DNA of 64,000 nucleotides from Pachyseris speciosa (GCA_016490735.1 JAEMWC010000154.1:803501-867500); one strand, 5' to 3'. Shown: positions 9,698 through 21,708, counted from the stretch's first letter. Notes: a model not told the origin generated them from the sequence alone. A program made the numbers and translations.

Positions 9698-10011
9698 CAC
9701 TAGGAGCGTACAACTCCCATACTAAGTCTATGTCACGTCATATTTACAGACCAATCTATTTTTAGACTATCTTTTCCCGCGAAAAAGAGCAACGAGGACG
9801 GCAACGGCAACGAGAGCGCCACAAAACAACAGTTTCAATGAGCGAAAACAAAGGCTCTGCACGTGCAGATACTCGCGGCACGCGCAGGGACTTGTAATCG
9901 GTCATCGAGGCTCCTGTGGGAGTCTGATATTGGCGGGAAATTCAATCTAAAAATAAATTGGGCTGTGAAAACGCCGTGACAGGAATATCGGGCAGTTGTA
10001 CGCTCCTAGTG
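9698..10011. mobile_element. MITE with ~70-bp terminal inverted repeats
   Basis: The termini CACTAGGAGCGTACAACT and its reverse complement extend into arms about 70 bases long, with 'tatttttaga' near the inner ends. The 314-bp unit interrupts the duplicated pentraxin-flank sequence. I see no coding frame and no clear target duplication. Confidence 0.75.
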
Positions 10012-10084
10012 ACTTTGGATTCGCTCTCGATGATGTGTGATGTATATCACGCGTTGTGGTGCGAGGCACCCACTCTTGCTGGTC

Positions 10085-11140
10085 CCGAGAGTCTTCGGGA
10101 GTCCCCCAAAGGTACAATCCTAGGCCCTATATCCTTTTCCTAATATACGTCAATGACATATCATCAAACATTTCTTCTACAATCAGAATGTTTGCTGATG
10201 ATATTAAATAATACAGGGAATTTGTAAACCTATAGAGCAGTCGTTGCAATCTGAATTGACCAGCTAGCCGTATGGGCCTCGAAACGGCAATTGCGTTTCA
10301 ATCCTGACAAGTGCGAGGCTCTGCGTATAACGCATAGCCGTGACTAGACCGCGAGCAGTCTCATGCGAGATTAACTCCGGGCGCGATTCGCACGAGCGGC
10401 AAGCGACTCGAGCCGCGAGAGGACTGAGGCGGGGCCCAACCTTCGCTCGCCACTCGCGCGACTCTCAGCCCGAAATTAATCTCGCGTGAGACCGCAACAG
10501 AGAGCTTGCTTGCAGGCTAACACGTGACCCATCATTGCCAAATTACTCGCTGGCTTCTACTCTCAAAACTGTTAAGTCCGCCAAGGATTCAAGTGTTATG
10601 ATTACCTCGGATTTATCCTGGAGCGAGCATGTTAATGCGACAGTCAACAAAGCCAACAAAATACTCGGCCTAATTTACAGAACGTTAGGCCCCTCGAATC
10701 CCGAGGCTCTCTCAACGTTGTATAAATCCCTTGTGCGCCCTGTGTGATTAAATATGCTGCCCTGGTCTGGAATCCGCATTTATCCAAGGATATATTATTG
10801 TTAGAAAAAGTTCAAAGAATAGCCTCCCGTTTTGCCCTCGGCCAAACTACGCAGAGAGATGGCCTATGAAGATCGTTTAAATAAATTACAGTGGCCCACA
10901 TTAGAAGTACGAAGATTGTATCTTTCCCTTGTGGAGTGTTATAAGTCAACTTTCGGTTTAAATAATCTCATCTTTGATGACGTTTTCCAATTTACAAAGT
11001 ATAAATCCATCCGTGCTAACCACCCCTATAAATTATCCACCAAGTTAGCGAAGTGTAACGCACTTCAGTATTCTTTCTCCGTTCGCATGGTGAGTGAATG
11101 TCTCGTAAAATTTTCTTTCTCATTTTTTGGCTAGGAGACA
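10085..11140 (+). pseudogene. LINE reverse transcriptase remnant
   Basis: The plus-strand translation gives KGTILGP (RT box B), NDISS, then MFADDIK (the FADD form of the catalytic YxDD box) near 10190. It continues as SDLSWSEHVNATVNKANKIL, YRTLGPSN, TLYKSLVRPV, EKVQRIASRFALG, EDRLNKLQWPTLEVRRLYLS and YKLSTKLAKCNALQYSF. This is the order found after the RT domain in CR1/Jockey-type LINEs. Frames shift repeatedly, and a fold-back element sits at about 10345-10497. The 5' part (endonuclease) is missing. Confidence 0.85.
10345..10497. mobile_element. GC-rich fold-back MITE inside the LINE
   Basis: Inverted arms share GAGACTGCTCGCGGTCTA-like termini and GCGAGATTAA followed by a CGGGC block. The centre is unusually GC-rich for this window. 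The insert separates 'DKCEAL' from the next conserved block of the host LINE. Confidence 0.6.
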
Positions 11141-12315
11141 TAAGTTTACCCAAATGTTGTCTTTAAAATGTTTAATATTTTTCTTGGATTCCGATGTACA
11201 AAGAGAAACACATTTATAACTATGGGCCTGCAGATGACATACACGCGATCTGCAACGAGTAATAAAAAGTATGCGAGCATGATCGGTAGAACCGTGAAAT
11301 AAGGGAATTATTATTCAGCTACCTTATACACCCTGTAAATACGCCAAACTGCGATTTTATGGTGATCAAGTTATTTCCCAACCACAAAAATAAACTTGAA
11401 ATATTTATAGAACGCCGTTTTTTGATTGGAAATGTGCATCAACATCCTCTTTGATAAGTTGTTGCGCTGGAGCCGGACCTTCAAGTCTTTGTCCTAAGTT
11501 TTAGTGTTTATATTCCAAAGTTCCCTTTTGTGGTCGGACTATGGTTAAAGGTGAACGATGCCTTCAAACGCAGCACTTAAAGCGTCTTTGTATAAGGCTG
11601 TTTTTATTCCTTGTTAAAAAGTACTCATTATTTATTGTCAAGCCGCAGAAAATTGATCTCTAATACTGGACGCAGTGAATAACAGTAATGCAATTATAAC
11701 GTACCTACGGGAGATTTGAAAGTGAGAAAATAATGCATTCTCGTCTTGTTCGCTTCACGTTTATGTTTCGTAACAGTATTATTAAATTACTTTAAGTTCA
11801 TTATTGAAAATACTCCTGTTTCTGGCCTTTACAGCGGCTGAAGCAATAATGTAAAACCGTACAATCAGTTCAGTTTTGTCTCAAGTTGTTTTTATTTCTG
11901 TTTGAAAATGTAATCTCGCGATGGACGAATTCTCTCACGACTCAAACAATGTTGTCATGTCAATGATAAACAACTACATTATACGTGTTTACAGTACGGA
12001 ATACGTCAGGTCTGGCATGTCGTCAACGAACTGTTAAACGAATCGCTGAGAGATTCGGTAATATAGCTACATCAATGAAGCTAACTAGGCAGTTAGCTGA
12101 GTTCAAAATTATATCATGTTTATCTTCAATTGCGTAGTAACATTCGCCCAATGTCAAATCATATCAGACTCTAAAGACTCTTCAGTGAATGAGATAAAAT
12201 TTATGATTTTATATTTGGCCTATGACACACAATTTATGTATACACGTATCTATATCATATTTTCACCTAATTGTTAAAACGATTCCTCAACAAACTATAC
12301 GCTAACATGACTATA

Positions 12316-12316
<1 letters not shown>
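11141..12316. other. no gene recognised
   Basis: AT-rich sequence with no long open frame, no clear RNA gene and no strong repeat structure that I can see. Confidence 0.5.
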
Positions 12317-12348
<32 letters not shown>

Positions 12349-12701
12349 TAAGCTGGCTCGACTGTCGCACGACTCCAGCACGACTTCGTTTTAGACGTCG
12401 AATTTAATTCTGCCGGATAAAAAGCTGTTGCCCAATCTCTTACTCAGAGTCCTCGGGTGCCGTAATCAAAACACTGAGCAGCCATTGTACGAAGCAAATC
12501 CAAATTTTTAATTTATGAATTGAGTTCGACACGGCAGTAGCACGACGTTTGAAACCAAGTCGTGCTACTGCCGTGTAGCACGGCAAGGCTTGCCGTGCTA
12601 CACGGCAGTAGCACGACTTGGTTTCAAACGTCGTGCTTGAGTCGAATTTAATTCGATTAATTGAGTTCGACACGGCAGTAGCACGACGTTTGAAACGGGC
12701 C
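12317..12701. mobile_element. Harbinger-type MITE with nested copy
   Basis: The termini GGCCTGTTTCAAACGTCG and GACGTTTGAAACGGGCC are inverted, and TAA flanks both sides (12314-12316 and 12702-12704). A 3-bp TAA duplication with GGCC-type ends fits PIF/Harbinger. The middle holds a second, back-to-back palindrome of the same unit (cgtgctactgccgtgtagca), so a related element seems to have inserted into the first. Confidence 0.75.
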
Positions 12702-15293
12702 TAACATGCGTATAAAATGGAAAATGGAATGTAAAATGATTTTTTTTATCTATGAAGAGAATATAAGTTATATGAGTTAAAGTTACTTCATCAATGAATT
12801 AATAAAAATAATATGATCAACTGACCAGAGTCTGGAGAGTCACTTGTTATTTATAGGAAAGAGCCGCGAAAATGGTTGCAATCTCCGTTATAAAGCATTA
12901 TTTGAACTGCCCCCAACATCCCAACTGAAGCCAATTTTTACGAAAGCGTTTTTCATGTTTATGACTGAAATGTATGGATGAGGTTGCCCCTTGTCACGAT
13001 TGAAAGACATAAGCACACAAAGTAACTGATGTGTGTATGGTTTCTCTCAGCACGCACTGAATGCCCTCAGTCATCCCTTGCTTAGAATAGCTGCTCTCAG
13101 TTTATCACTGAGGCTAATTTAAAAGGGTAAATTGACAAATTCGTTGTAATGCCTGTATTGCAAGAGTTTCTTATTTGGCTTTTAAAAGGTTAATCTGTGT
13201 AGGAGTCACGTTTACTAATTTTTTTTTTTTTTTAATTAGTTTATTAATAAAACTCTCTTGCAGTAAAAAGAACTGAATTATCGAGTATATTTACAATGTA
13301 AGGCAACTATTATCTAAAATAATTTACAGTTATAACAATGATAGTAACAATTGAATCACTTAAAATATTTAAATGTAAAAAAGTCCTCCGCTCTCTTTGT
13401 CCTACAGACCTGCATGTTCCGGAAAAGATAATACTTTTGTGCTCTCTGCCTCAAGGTGTAGTTGGACGCCTCTAGGAGTGGGCTGGGAAGCAGGTGGTGC
13501 AGAGGATGGCTGGGGGACTTCATTTTCGCCATATATTTGTAGCACAAGTGTACTCTTCTATCATGTAACCTATCTAGTTTACCTAACTGTAAGGCATGAG
13601 CATATGACTCTGCCTCGGGGTAGATTATGTTAAGCGCCCTTTTTTGCACTCGCTCTATGGCTTCGGACAGGTAAGCAGGGATGCCCTGCCAGACTGGTAA
13701 AGCATACTCTAAAACTGGCCGAATTGTGCTAAGGTATATCCTCAAGATGTTGGGTTGGCTCACCCTGGCTCTGTGCAAAACTCTAGGGGAGTATAACTTC
13801 TTACAAGCTTTCTTAATAATGTAATCAACGTGACAGTTCCATTTCAGGTCATTGTCCATAATAACTCCTAAGATCTTATAGGTATTGACACGCTCGATGA
13901 CATTGCCGCCAATTATTATCGGGTTAGTGAGACAATTAGAGTTGCGTAAGAAATTAATATGCATTTCTTTACACTTGGTTGGGTTGAGTCTCATATTATG
14001 AGCAATGGCGAAATTGTGAATGTCTGAGGCCACAACATGAAGTAAGCTAGGGGAGTTCCTTGGAATTATTTCGAGAGCACTGGTATCATCGACGTATTTG
14101 ATGCGCAGCCGCCAGTCAGACAGCAGTTTATTTGTCATCACCGTAAAGAGGATCACACCCAATTTAGTTCCTTGGGGCACTCCTCCTTTTAGTGTTAACC
14201 AGTCTGACAGAGTTCTTCCGATTCTAACTGCTTGCTTCCGGTATGTCAAGAATGCCGCAATCCAAGATAAGAGGACTGGATGAACTTCAAGATCTGCAAG
14301 TTCTTGCATCAATATTGAATGATCAATCAAATCAAACCCCTTAGAAAAATCTGCGAAGAAAATCCGAGCCGACGCCTCACCACTATCAACTGCCTCGTAG
14401 ATCGCTTGAAGCATATATTATAAGGGCATCTGTCGTAGAATGCCCCTTACGGGAGAACTGACAAGGGTCGATCTTACCTTCCAACTGGGGTAGGAGTCTG
14501 GAACAGGTAAAGCCCTCCATAACTTTTGCCAGGGTACAGGTAAGAGATATAGGTCGTAGATCTTGTTCAATAAGTCCGGGTGGAGACACTTTAGGGATAG
14601 GTGTAACAATAGACGATTTCAGAAGAGCTGGTATGTACCCTTCCCTTAGAGATTGGTTGTAAATGTCACAAACGAGGGGGGCTAACTCCAAGGCAAAATC
14701 TTTCAGGAGCCGATTAGGTATGTTGTCAGGGCCAACTGCTTTCGATGTCTGAAGTGAGGACAAGGACTTGTATGCCTCATACTCTGAAATTAATAATTCA
14801 TCAGGAACAGATAGCGGGGGCACTCCTTGGCACAGGGGTGGGAAATGGTCAGTCAATCCAACAAAATAGCTATTGATCTTATTTGCTAAACGCTTGATAT
14901 CTGTGTCTTTATCAAGGAACTGATGGTACCACCCCTGCTCCTGCTCCTGGCCAGCTAGCTTCTTTATTTCCCTCCACCATTTCGCGGGATTCACATGATC
15001 GATCTCAGCAACCTTTTTCTGATAGTAGTGGTGTTTTGCTGTTTTTATTGCACCTTGAACTTTATTTCTCCAATGACGATAGGCACTTGAGTCCTTTCCG
15101 TGTCTAAAAAATGCAGATTGGCGTTTACCGATCCACATTTTGATCTTACTAGTTATCCAAGGGCGGTCAGTAGGGTGTTTCTTTATGATCTTCTGCGGGA
15201 GAAAAATGCTAATGGCGCCATCAAGCTCTGACATAAGCATCTGGAACTTTTGCTCACACGAGGAGGCATTGAGAATTGGGGTCCAGTCCTTTT

Positions 15294-15405
15294 GGGTTAT
15301 CCATCGTCCGAGAGCACGCCACGCACTATCTCGCACTATCTCGCATAGTTATTTTTGGGTTATCCATCGTCCGAGAGCACGCCACGCACGATCTCGCATA
15401 TCACG
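15294..15405. repeat. ~56-60-bp tandem duplication inside the LINE
   Basis: The phrase 'gggttatccatcgtccgaga' plus 'gcacgccacgcac' occurs twice in a row, at 15296 and 15355. The two translated copies read AWRALGRWITQK. The second junction introduces the stop that separates endonuclease from RT coding. Confidence 0.85.
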
Positions 15406-15751
15406 CACGACAGATTTCTCTGTTGTGTGGGTAGTGATAGGGGCTGACACTGGTTTAGCTAAGATAGTATAATGATCCGATGATCCGACCTTCGGAAGCT
15501 GTGATAGAGTAAATAGCTTGGATCTGTTAGTAAAAAACCAGTCCAGCGTGCCTGTATCGCGGGTTTTAAAAGATACGAGTTGTTTCAATGGGTTCACCCC
15601 GGTTATGTATTGTACTCGAAACCCAGTTGAAGTGGGGTTAAAATCACCAGTTAACACAACGAGTGCGTTAGGTTGCTTCAACAGCAGCGCATCAAGGTTG
15701 TTTTGTATATGGTCACTGAGAATAACATTCTCGGGTTCGCGGTTGCTGGTC

Positions 15752-15789
15752 GAGTTAAAGTTAAAGTTAAAGTTAAAGTTAGAGTTAAA
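15752..15789. repeat. (GTTAAA)n hexamer repeat in LINE coding
   Basis: About six GTTAAA units, translated as N-F alternation on the minus strand, lie at the 5' edge of the endonuclease coding. Confidence 0.85.
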
Positions 15790-15864
15790 CCGCATGTTTA
15801 CTGATACAAATTGTAAATGGAGTAATATTTTTCTTGGATTCCGGATCATCAACATCGTGAACAA

Positions 15865-16137
15865 GACTTGCTCGCGGATTCCAAAGAGGACTAGTTTTGA
15901 GATCTAGTGGATGTGAAGGTACGTCGTCAAGAATAACAGGTTTCTCGGCTTTCTTGCCGGCAAGAGTCGATTCCACTTAAAGGGGACGAACTCTTTAATC
16001 CCTTTGTAATAACCAGTTTTTGTCGTGACAACAAGCCCGTTAATAACAGGATGACGATGCATTCTACCAAACAATTTTCTGTACGTCCTTCGACATTTAG
16101 CTATAGGTTTTTCAGTCATGTTAACGGCAAAGCGCAA
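15865..16137 (-). pseudogene. possible 5' extension of the 13.2-15.9 kb LINE
   Basis: The minus strand carries short open stretches (CRRTYRKLFGRMHRHPVING; SPLWNPRASLVHDVDDPESK) directly upstream of the hexamer repeat. They look like protein rather than random frames, but I do not recognise them as endonuclease or ORF1. They may be the LINE's 5' region or a separate repeat. Confidence 0.35.
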
Positions 16138-18114
16138 GTACGGCAGTTTCAGGTCAGGCGTTTGGCGTTTGAGGCATCATGGCCCCCATCGGTTTAGCTA
16201 GACGATTTCATCCTCGATCAAATTCGCTTTTCTGGTCTGTCTCCGGGCAACCTCAGTTGCCAGGGCTAAGTCATGCTTCAACGAAGCTAGGCCATTTAAA
16301 AGGCTTTGTGTATTTTTCCGGAGTCTGAACGCGAAAGAAGAAAGGCTTTGAGTACTTTAACCACACGTTCGGTCCACGTCTTTCGAGGCCTTATTGGATT
16401 TGCTACCTACATGAATGCTTGTTTTTCGAAAGAAGACAAAATGCTCAACATGCCCTCTTTCGACTTAAATTTCTTCTCTCTAACTAGACTGACTACTTTA
16501 CATTTTTGCAGCGTAAATACGTGAGATAAGTGAAAAGAAAAGCAAACTGCGAAACCTTGAGGAAAATGACTGACAAACGTGAAAACATGCCTCTTGACGT
16601 TGAAAACCATCGTTAGAAACCTCATACATGAGTTGAGCGCCTAGTTACGTACCTCCTAGACGTTGGCGGTTTGACATTTATAAGCCAATGACCCGTAGCT
16701 AAATGTCTCTATGGTACCACTATCATGATAGCAACCTCCATTCATCCAAACACACTTTAAACACGGAAAAAACATCCCACTTGACTAAACAATGCCCCTT
16801 GACTTTTCGCTCCAAATCGGTTTAGGTAATCTAATAGTGATGACTTTAATGATGGAGTGACGCAGCATTTCTTCTATTTACCAATTATAAGATGGTTTTC
16901 CATGTTGTTCGAGAAAGTGATGCACTCTCGATGTTAAGAAAAACCACTGGTCGACACACAAGAGGAAAATGAGTGCATTAAGCAATTTCCATGATTTACC
17001 GAAACTGCTCATTTTAGAGAACGTAGAACGGCATCTTATTGATTGTGAAAACTTCATTGAAAAAATAGAAAGGTGCTCGGGGCTGGAGGTAATGAGCGCA
17101 CGTATAGAATAAAAACAGGGCTTATACAAAGTGGTTTCAGTAAACTGAATATCTGGGACATGCGTGTGCTTCATAACTTCCGGCTGAGCGTCTATTTAAA
17201 CATACGATGACTTAGAAAGACCCATAAACTTTAATTTGGCAAACACTATCCACCTGCAAAACCATTTACGCGTACACAGAAGCAATATTCTAATTGATCC
17301 CGGGCGTTATTATGATTAGAAAGGCGCAGAAACTTCGCAAACTGAACATGCATAGCACTTCAAACAAGGAAAAAAAACAGCTCTAAACAATGATGTTCCG
17401 AAGAATGTTGTTCGTCATTTCACTACAACAAAGAAGACAAAGCCTAACAAAACATTGATTCATTTTAGTGCTTTTATAACAAAGACCACAAAGGCGGTAT
17501 TTGATGCCACACACTTCTTTGACAAGTGACATTTAGTTCCCTTTCGAGAACGTTTAAACTCGAGCTCCCTAGATAACAAGCCACTCCACACTCACAGGAA
17601 AAGGAGGTAAGGTCCGCTTTAGAACCTTTTTGGTTAGTTTTTAGGCGCTCTTTACTTTATCCGAGGAGCTAGGGAGAGATCTTTGGCTTTAAAGGGTAGC
17701 AAGTGCTCTGCAGATGTTATCAGTCCACGCCCGCCCTGGTCACCAAATAATTCGGGGATTTCAAACTGAACTCGGTGCTTAGAGTAACTCTTTTGAAAGC
17801 TTAATTCTTTTTGTCGAACGCCAACACCAAATGGATTTTTAGCGCGTCATCATCATCATCATCATCATCATCACTATCTTAATCGTTAGTGTTGTCGTCA
17901 TTAATGTGTACTCATTTCGGATCTTGGTGATGCGCCCAGTTACAATATGACTTAGCTCTAAGTTAATTAGTATCCACTTCTTCATCATGCATCGTCCCAT
18001 TAACTGGCGCTCTGTAAACTCTGTACTTTTTAAAAGCCTTTTGTTCCCTTCTAACCCAGTCAAAGAGTTTCCATTATACACCTGTTTTTATTTTCACATC
18101 AACAGCATTGAATC
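16138..18114. other. upstream region of pentraxin 2, no gene recognised
   Basis: No coding gene is supported. The stretch ends at the pentraxin-2 start codon and so should hold its promoter, but I see no TATA box or other site I would commit to. An (ATC)n microsatellite lies at 17847-17873. Confidence 0.5.
17847..17873. repeat. (ATC)n microsatellite
   Basis: Nine tandem ATC units about 240 bases upstream of pentraxin-2 exon 1. Confidence 0.85.
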
Positions 18115-18187
18115 ATGTCCAAGTTGATCGCCGTTCTTTGTTTTACCGTCGTTTGTGCCGGATGTGTCAGCGGCTACCCGTTGTCAG
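18115..18187 (+). CDS. short pentraxin copy 2, exon 1 (signal peptide)
   Basis: The first exon begins with ATG at 18115 and encodes a classic secretory signal: a short basic start (MSK), a hydrophobic core (LIAVLCFTVVCAGCV) and a likely cleavage site near SG-YPLS. It ends TCAG/gtaatt after one base of a codon (phase 1), which matches exactly the two bases needed at exon 2 (20171) to make GAC (Asp). The start is chosen because it opens the only signal-peptide frame upstream and the splice phases agree. The mature protein would be secreted. No homologous exon is found for copy 1 in the window. Confidence 0.8.
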
Positions 18188-18962
18188 GTAATTTGCCAGC
18201 TCTAAACTTCATCTATTTTGAATATGACCCAAAACCTCCAGCCCAGTGTTCGAAAAGATTCTTAAAGATTTTACTTCTCTTGTTTAGTAGCTTTTAATGT
18301 TCTACTTTTAATGAAGCGCGAAAGTAGCGAAACCGAAATGAAACTAGCCAAAAGAGTTATGAGATTGCTCGTCGTTGTCTTGAGAAAGATTTGGGGCACA
18401 CTACGAGACATTAACCTCGCAAGCGTTTTGTTTTTCTTCGCAGATCGCAATATCACCTTCCAAAGGATGTTTTTATGGTTCATCTCTTCGTACTATTTAT
18501 CTGAAACTCGAAATGAATGAAACCTGGCATTATTTGGCATGAAACATCTGCACCCTCTAAACAAACCAATTTTTTTCAGGGCTCCAAACTTAATCTTAAT
18601 TTCCGATACGATTAAAACCCTTTCTACAGCCGATGTTCATAAAAACAAAGGATTTGTTGTGTCCCCTAAAAACAGCAGCCTAAAAATTAAAACGGTAAAA
18701 ACAAGCAAGGCTGGTTACACGGCGAGGAATATATAAGTATATTTAATTTTATAGCTGGTCAGATCTATTACAGGATCCGGCTGTTCTATTATGCAACGGT
18801 CGTCCTTGCTAAAGTATTCCAGCCTAAACATTGTTTATTTGTTCAATTTCTCAGACATTTCATTTCAAAATTGAAAATGGTGTTTTGGTTCGCGCAAGGG
18901 CCTTTTGTTTAAGTTCGAGAAAAGCGTGTAAAACCAGACTGTTTTGAAAGTTGCCATCGAGA

Positions 18963-19060
18963 TACCCTGCGAGCAGAGTATCCTTCTATCTTCCTAGAAA
19001 ACCGGAGAAGAGAGAGGTTTTTTCTAGGGGAAGATCGAAGGAGACTCTGCTCGCAGGGTA
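18963..19060. mobile_element. fold-back MITE, family 'CCCTGCGAGCAGAG'
   Basis: The inverted ends TACCCTGCGAGCAGAGT and ACTCTGCTCGCAGGGTA close a hairpin over 98 bases. Imperfect 9-base direct repeats flank it (CCATCGAGA before, CCATGGAGA after), consistent with a target duplication. It sits in intron 1 of pentraxin 2. Confidence 0.75.
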
Positions 19061-20170
19061 CCATGGAGAGTGATTACCAAACGCAAATAGATATGTGGTA
19101 AAAATTGTTTACCTCTTACAGCAGCGCTCAAAAGTAAGTTCCCAATTGCGTCCCATTTCCTGCTCCAAGCGAATCGCGTCGCCCGCTTCGCGATTCGCTT
19201 CGCGCAAGAGTCATTGAAGCGGCTACTATGTTTCAAAAATTGTCTTTATTCATTGATGTAATGCTTAACAAATGAGCAGGAGTGTTTTACACGAATTTCA
19301 CCTGACTTTCACGTAGCGCTTTACAAATGCAGCGTTTGTTCAAATATACACAACATTAATGAGGTCATCACGAATCGAAATGGTGCAGTCCTCTAGTAAA
19401 CAAAACGACCACTTTTGTGATGGTGCGTTCCTAACTGATGATCCAGATCAACATCAGTGATGCAAGATCACTCGGATCATGGTACATCAAAGATACCGAG
19501 GAATCCTTTCCCAGAGTGGATTCATGGGTTCCTCTGATGCACCACGATCTGGGTGATCTTGGATTATTGCTCGTCGTCTGTATCATCCCAAATGACCAAC
19601 GACGCATATAGGCGTCGAAAATACCGCTTTTGCTTTCATGATTTATTTCTAGTTTAACTTTTGTTACAGCGTCCAGATAATGTGTCATTGGCACCAAATG
19701 ATGTGCTTTGCAATCATCACAGCCAACAAACCGACTGTAATTCCCGAATTCCGCTGCATATCAGCGTTTGTTTGGCAGCAAAGCCCAAAATGCTAGTCTT
19801 TTTGGCCAAAGAATAACACCAAAAATTACACATTTTTGTGGTCAACTTTTTAATCAAAAACATTGCCCAACTATCAAAATTCTACATTTACAACAAACCT
19901 CAAGCTCTCTCCTTGGCAGCTGCAATGAAAGTTTTCTCTCACATTTTCTGCCAGTCACGCTTCAGCCCGTTTCTGAGAGCCAATCTCGTAACGGAATCTC
20001 ACTGATCTCCTTATGTTCAAGCCGCTTGTGGCTAACAGAACAAGAAGGAACGATTTTCCCGCGATAATGATTAAACCGATGATATTTTACAAATCGGTGA
20101 GGCGGTTACGGCCGTATTGATTGTTGGCTAATCCAGAGGAAATAATGACTGAACTTTGTTTTATCGGTAG

Positions 20171-20384
20171 ACTACGCCCTTCAGTTCCCAAGCCCACGCT
20201 CAGTGAACGACTACGCGAATATCTGGGGTATGCGCAGTTTAACAGCGTTTACAGTATGCTTTTGGATGAAGTCAAGTTCTACTAATGATGGAACGCCGTT
20301 CAGTTACGCTGTTTCAGGACAGGATAATGAATTGCTTGTGTTTGACTACGGGAACTTCCGATTATTCATCGGGGGCGAGTCCAG
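20171..20384 (+). CDS. short pentraxin copy 2, exon 2
   Basis: This exon follows acceptor 'ttttatcggtag' and ends at donor 'gtccag/gttagt'. The 214-bp length is one codon longer than in copy 1 (3978-4188), with the same phases. It encodes DYANIWGMRSLTAFTVCFWM, GTPFSYAV and GQDNELLVFDYGNF, the first half of the pentraxin jelly-roll, including the first conserved cysteine and the D-N calcium-ligand pair. Nucleotide identity with copy 1 continues into the intron, which starts with the same 'gttagttatt' and a CAAA-rich tract. Confidence 0.88.
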
Positions 20385-20404
20385 GTTAGTTATTTTATTC
20401 CTTA

Positions 20405-20450
20405 GACAAACACACAAACAAACAAACAAACAAACACACAAACAAATAAA
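20405..20450. repeat. (CAAA)n-rich tract in pentraxin-2 intron 2
   Basis: Tandem CAAA/CACA units lie just inside the intron. A related CAA-rich tract is at the same place in copy 1 (4210-4260). Confidence 0.8.
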
Positions 20451-20631
20451 CAAAAACGAAACAAGAAAAAAAAAGCAAGGAAACAAACAAAGATCAAAAC
20501 ACAGCAAAATGTTTACTAAGGCGCCATTTCAATGCAGTTTTTGCTCTACAGTTTAAAACGTAACCATTTTTTTCCCAAAGACTGAGGAGACCCAGCTTGG
20601 TGGCTAACAACAATCACACAAGAAAAGATCT

Positions 20632-20670
20632 TGCAAAAGAAAAGAAAAGAAAAGAAAAGAAAAGAAAAGA
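20632..20670. repeat. (AAAAG)n microsatellite
   Basis: About seven AAAAG pentamers within pentraxin-2 intron 2. Confidence 0.85.
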
Positions 20671-21131
20671 TCTTAGTTCCACGTAAAGACATATCCAAAA
20701 CAAAGTCCTAAACGGCTGAAACGCTACATGGCTTGACTTCCTTTTGACGAAAAATGGCAAGACGCAAAACGCAATGAATTATCCGCCCAAACAAGCCTGA
20801 CATAATTCTAGTTACTTTTTCAACAAGGACAGCGGGAGATCTCAGTGCCTGCTGCTTGCCGTTTTTAAATTATAATGGTGCGATAGAAGGCAATAAAAAA
20901 TATTGCCCCAAGACAGCGGGTTGTCTTATTCTTGAGGCCCACCCATGCACTTTCCCACTTAATCCTACAAAGGCAGGGTGAAGAGTACTGAACTGTTTAT
21001 GAAACGTTTAAAAACGGCGCGTTTGAAATGTTGAAAAGTTCCTTGTCGATCCTGAACCCGACAGTATATTAGCCATTAAACGCTGGAAAAGTGTCAAATC
21101 GATTATTTACGTAGCACTTTTCTGTTTACAG

Positions 21132-21525
21132 GAGCTCAGGATTCTCAGCCAATGATGGCAAATGGCATCACATCTGTGTGGCTTGGCGAAACAGTGACGG
21201 TGCGTGGAGGTTCTATAAAGACGGAGTCCTGCATCACCACAGCATAGAATTCAAGAAGGGCTACACCATAAAGGCGGGAGGATCTCTGGTGCTGGGACAA
21301 GAACAAGATGGACTGGGAACGGGTTTTCACAAAAGCCAAGCCTTTTGTGGAACCTTGACCAACGTCAACGTGTGGGATTCTTGTCTGTCGAGCTCGAATA
21401 TAGCAGACCTCTCAAAGTCTTGTTCCGCGGGGGAAGGAGATGTCTACAAGTGGACCGATTTCAGAGACGGCATTAAAGGCAGAGCCGCTCTTGTCATTGA
21501 ATCCCCTTGCCAGCCAGGGTCTTAG
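21132..21525 (+). CDS. short pentraxin copy 2, exon 3
   Basis: This terminal exon completes a 226-residue protein (exons 73 + 214 + 394 bp), the usual size of CRP or SAP precursors. It carries HICVAW, then GGSLVLGQEQD with the E-Q-D calcium ligands, then NVNVWD, and stops at TAG (21523-21525). The pentraxin signature is altered: the [ST] before W is Ala (HICVAWRN), and the residue equal to CRP E147 is His, while the Q150 equivalent is kept. Both cysteines of the family disulphide are present (exon 2 VCFW, exon 3 HIC), plus extra cysteines (AFCGT, DSCLS) not in copy 1. Pentraxins bind phosphocholine or glycans with calcium and act in innate recognition; ligand specificity here is unknown. Confidence 0.9.
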
Positions 21526-21708
21526 TTCGGATAAGCACAAGCTGCAACGAGCATTCTGTGTTCAAAATATACGGGCGGTCCAAAAACTGTTAGTAAAGTA
21601 GTTTTGTAGATGTGTCAGTGCTCAAAATAATAGAAGACAACTAAAGTGTGCAGTTACAGCTAAGAAAGTCAAATGTAATCGGACCAAGAACACAGGCTGG
21701 CTTAAAAC

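Larger units (their letters stand above)
13219..15864 (-). pseudogene. LINE retrotransposon ORF2 (endonuclease + reverse transcriptase), broken
   Basis: The minus strand encodes an APE-type endonuclease tail (VVLTGDFNPTSTG, LDWFFTN, GSSDHYTIL; about 15470-15750), a linker, then RT with LKSSIVTPIPK, DLRPISLTCTLAKVMEGF, FFADFSKGFDLIDHSIL, GGVPQGTKLGVILF and KYVDDTSALE, and a C-terminal region ending near 13356. Three defects are visible. A roughly 60-bp tandem duplication (15294-15405) adds a stop after WITQK. A single extra base at about 14425-14435 shifts the frame between ALI and MLQAIYE. The endonuclease N-terminus is missing or replaced by a hexamer repeat. The element ends in an A-rich tail at about 13219 (minus strand). 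It is a CR1/Jockey-like LINE, young enough to keep a 352-codon open block. Confidence 0.9.
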
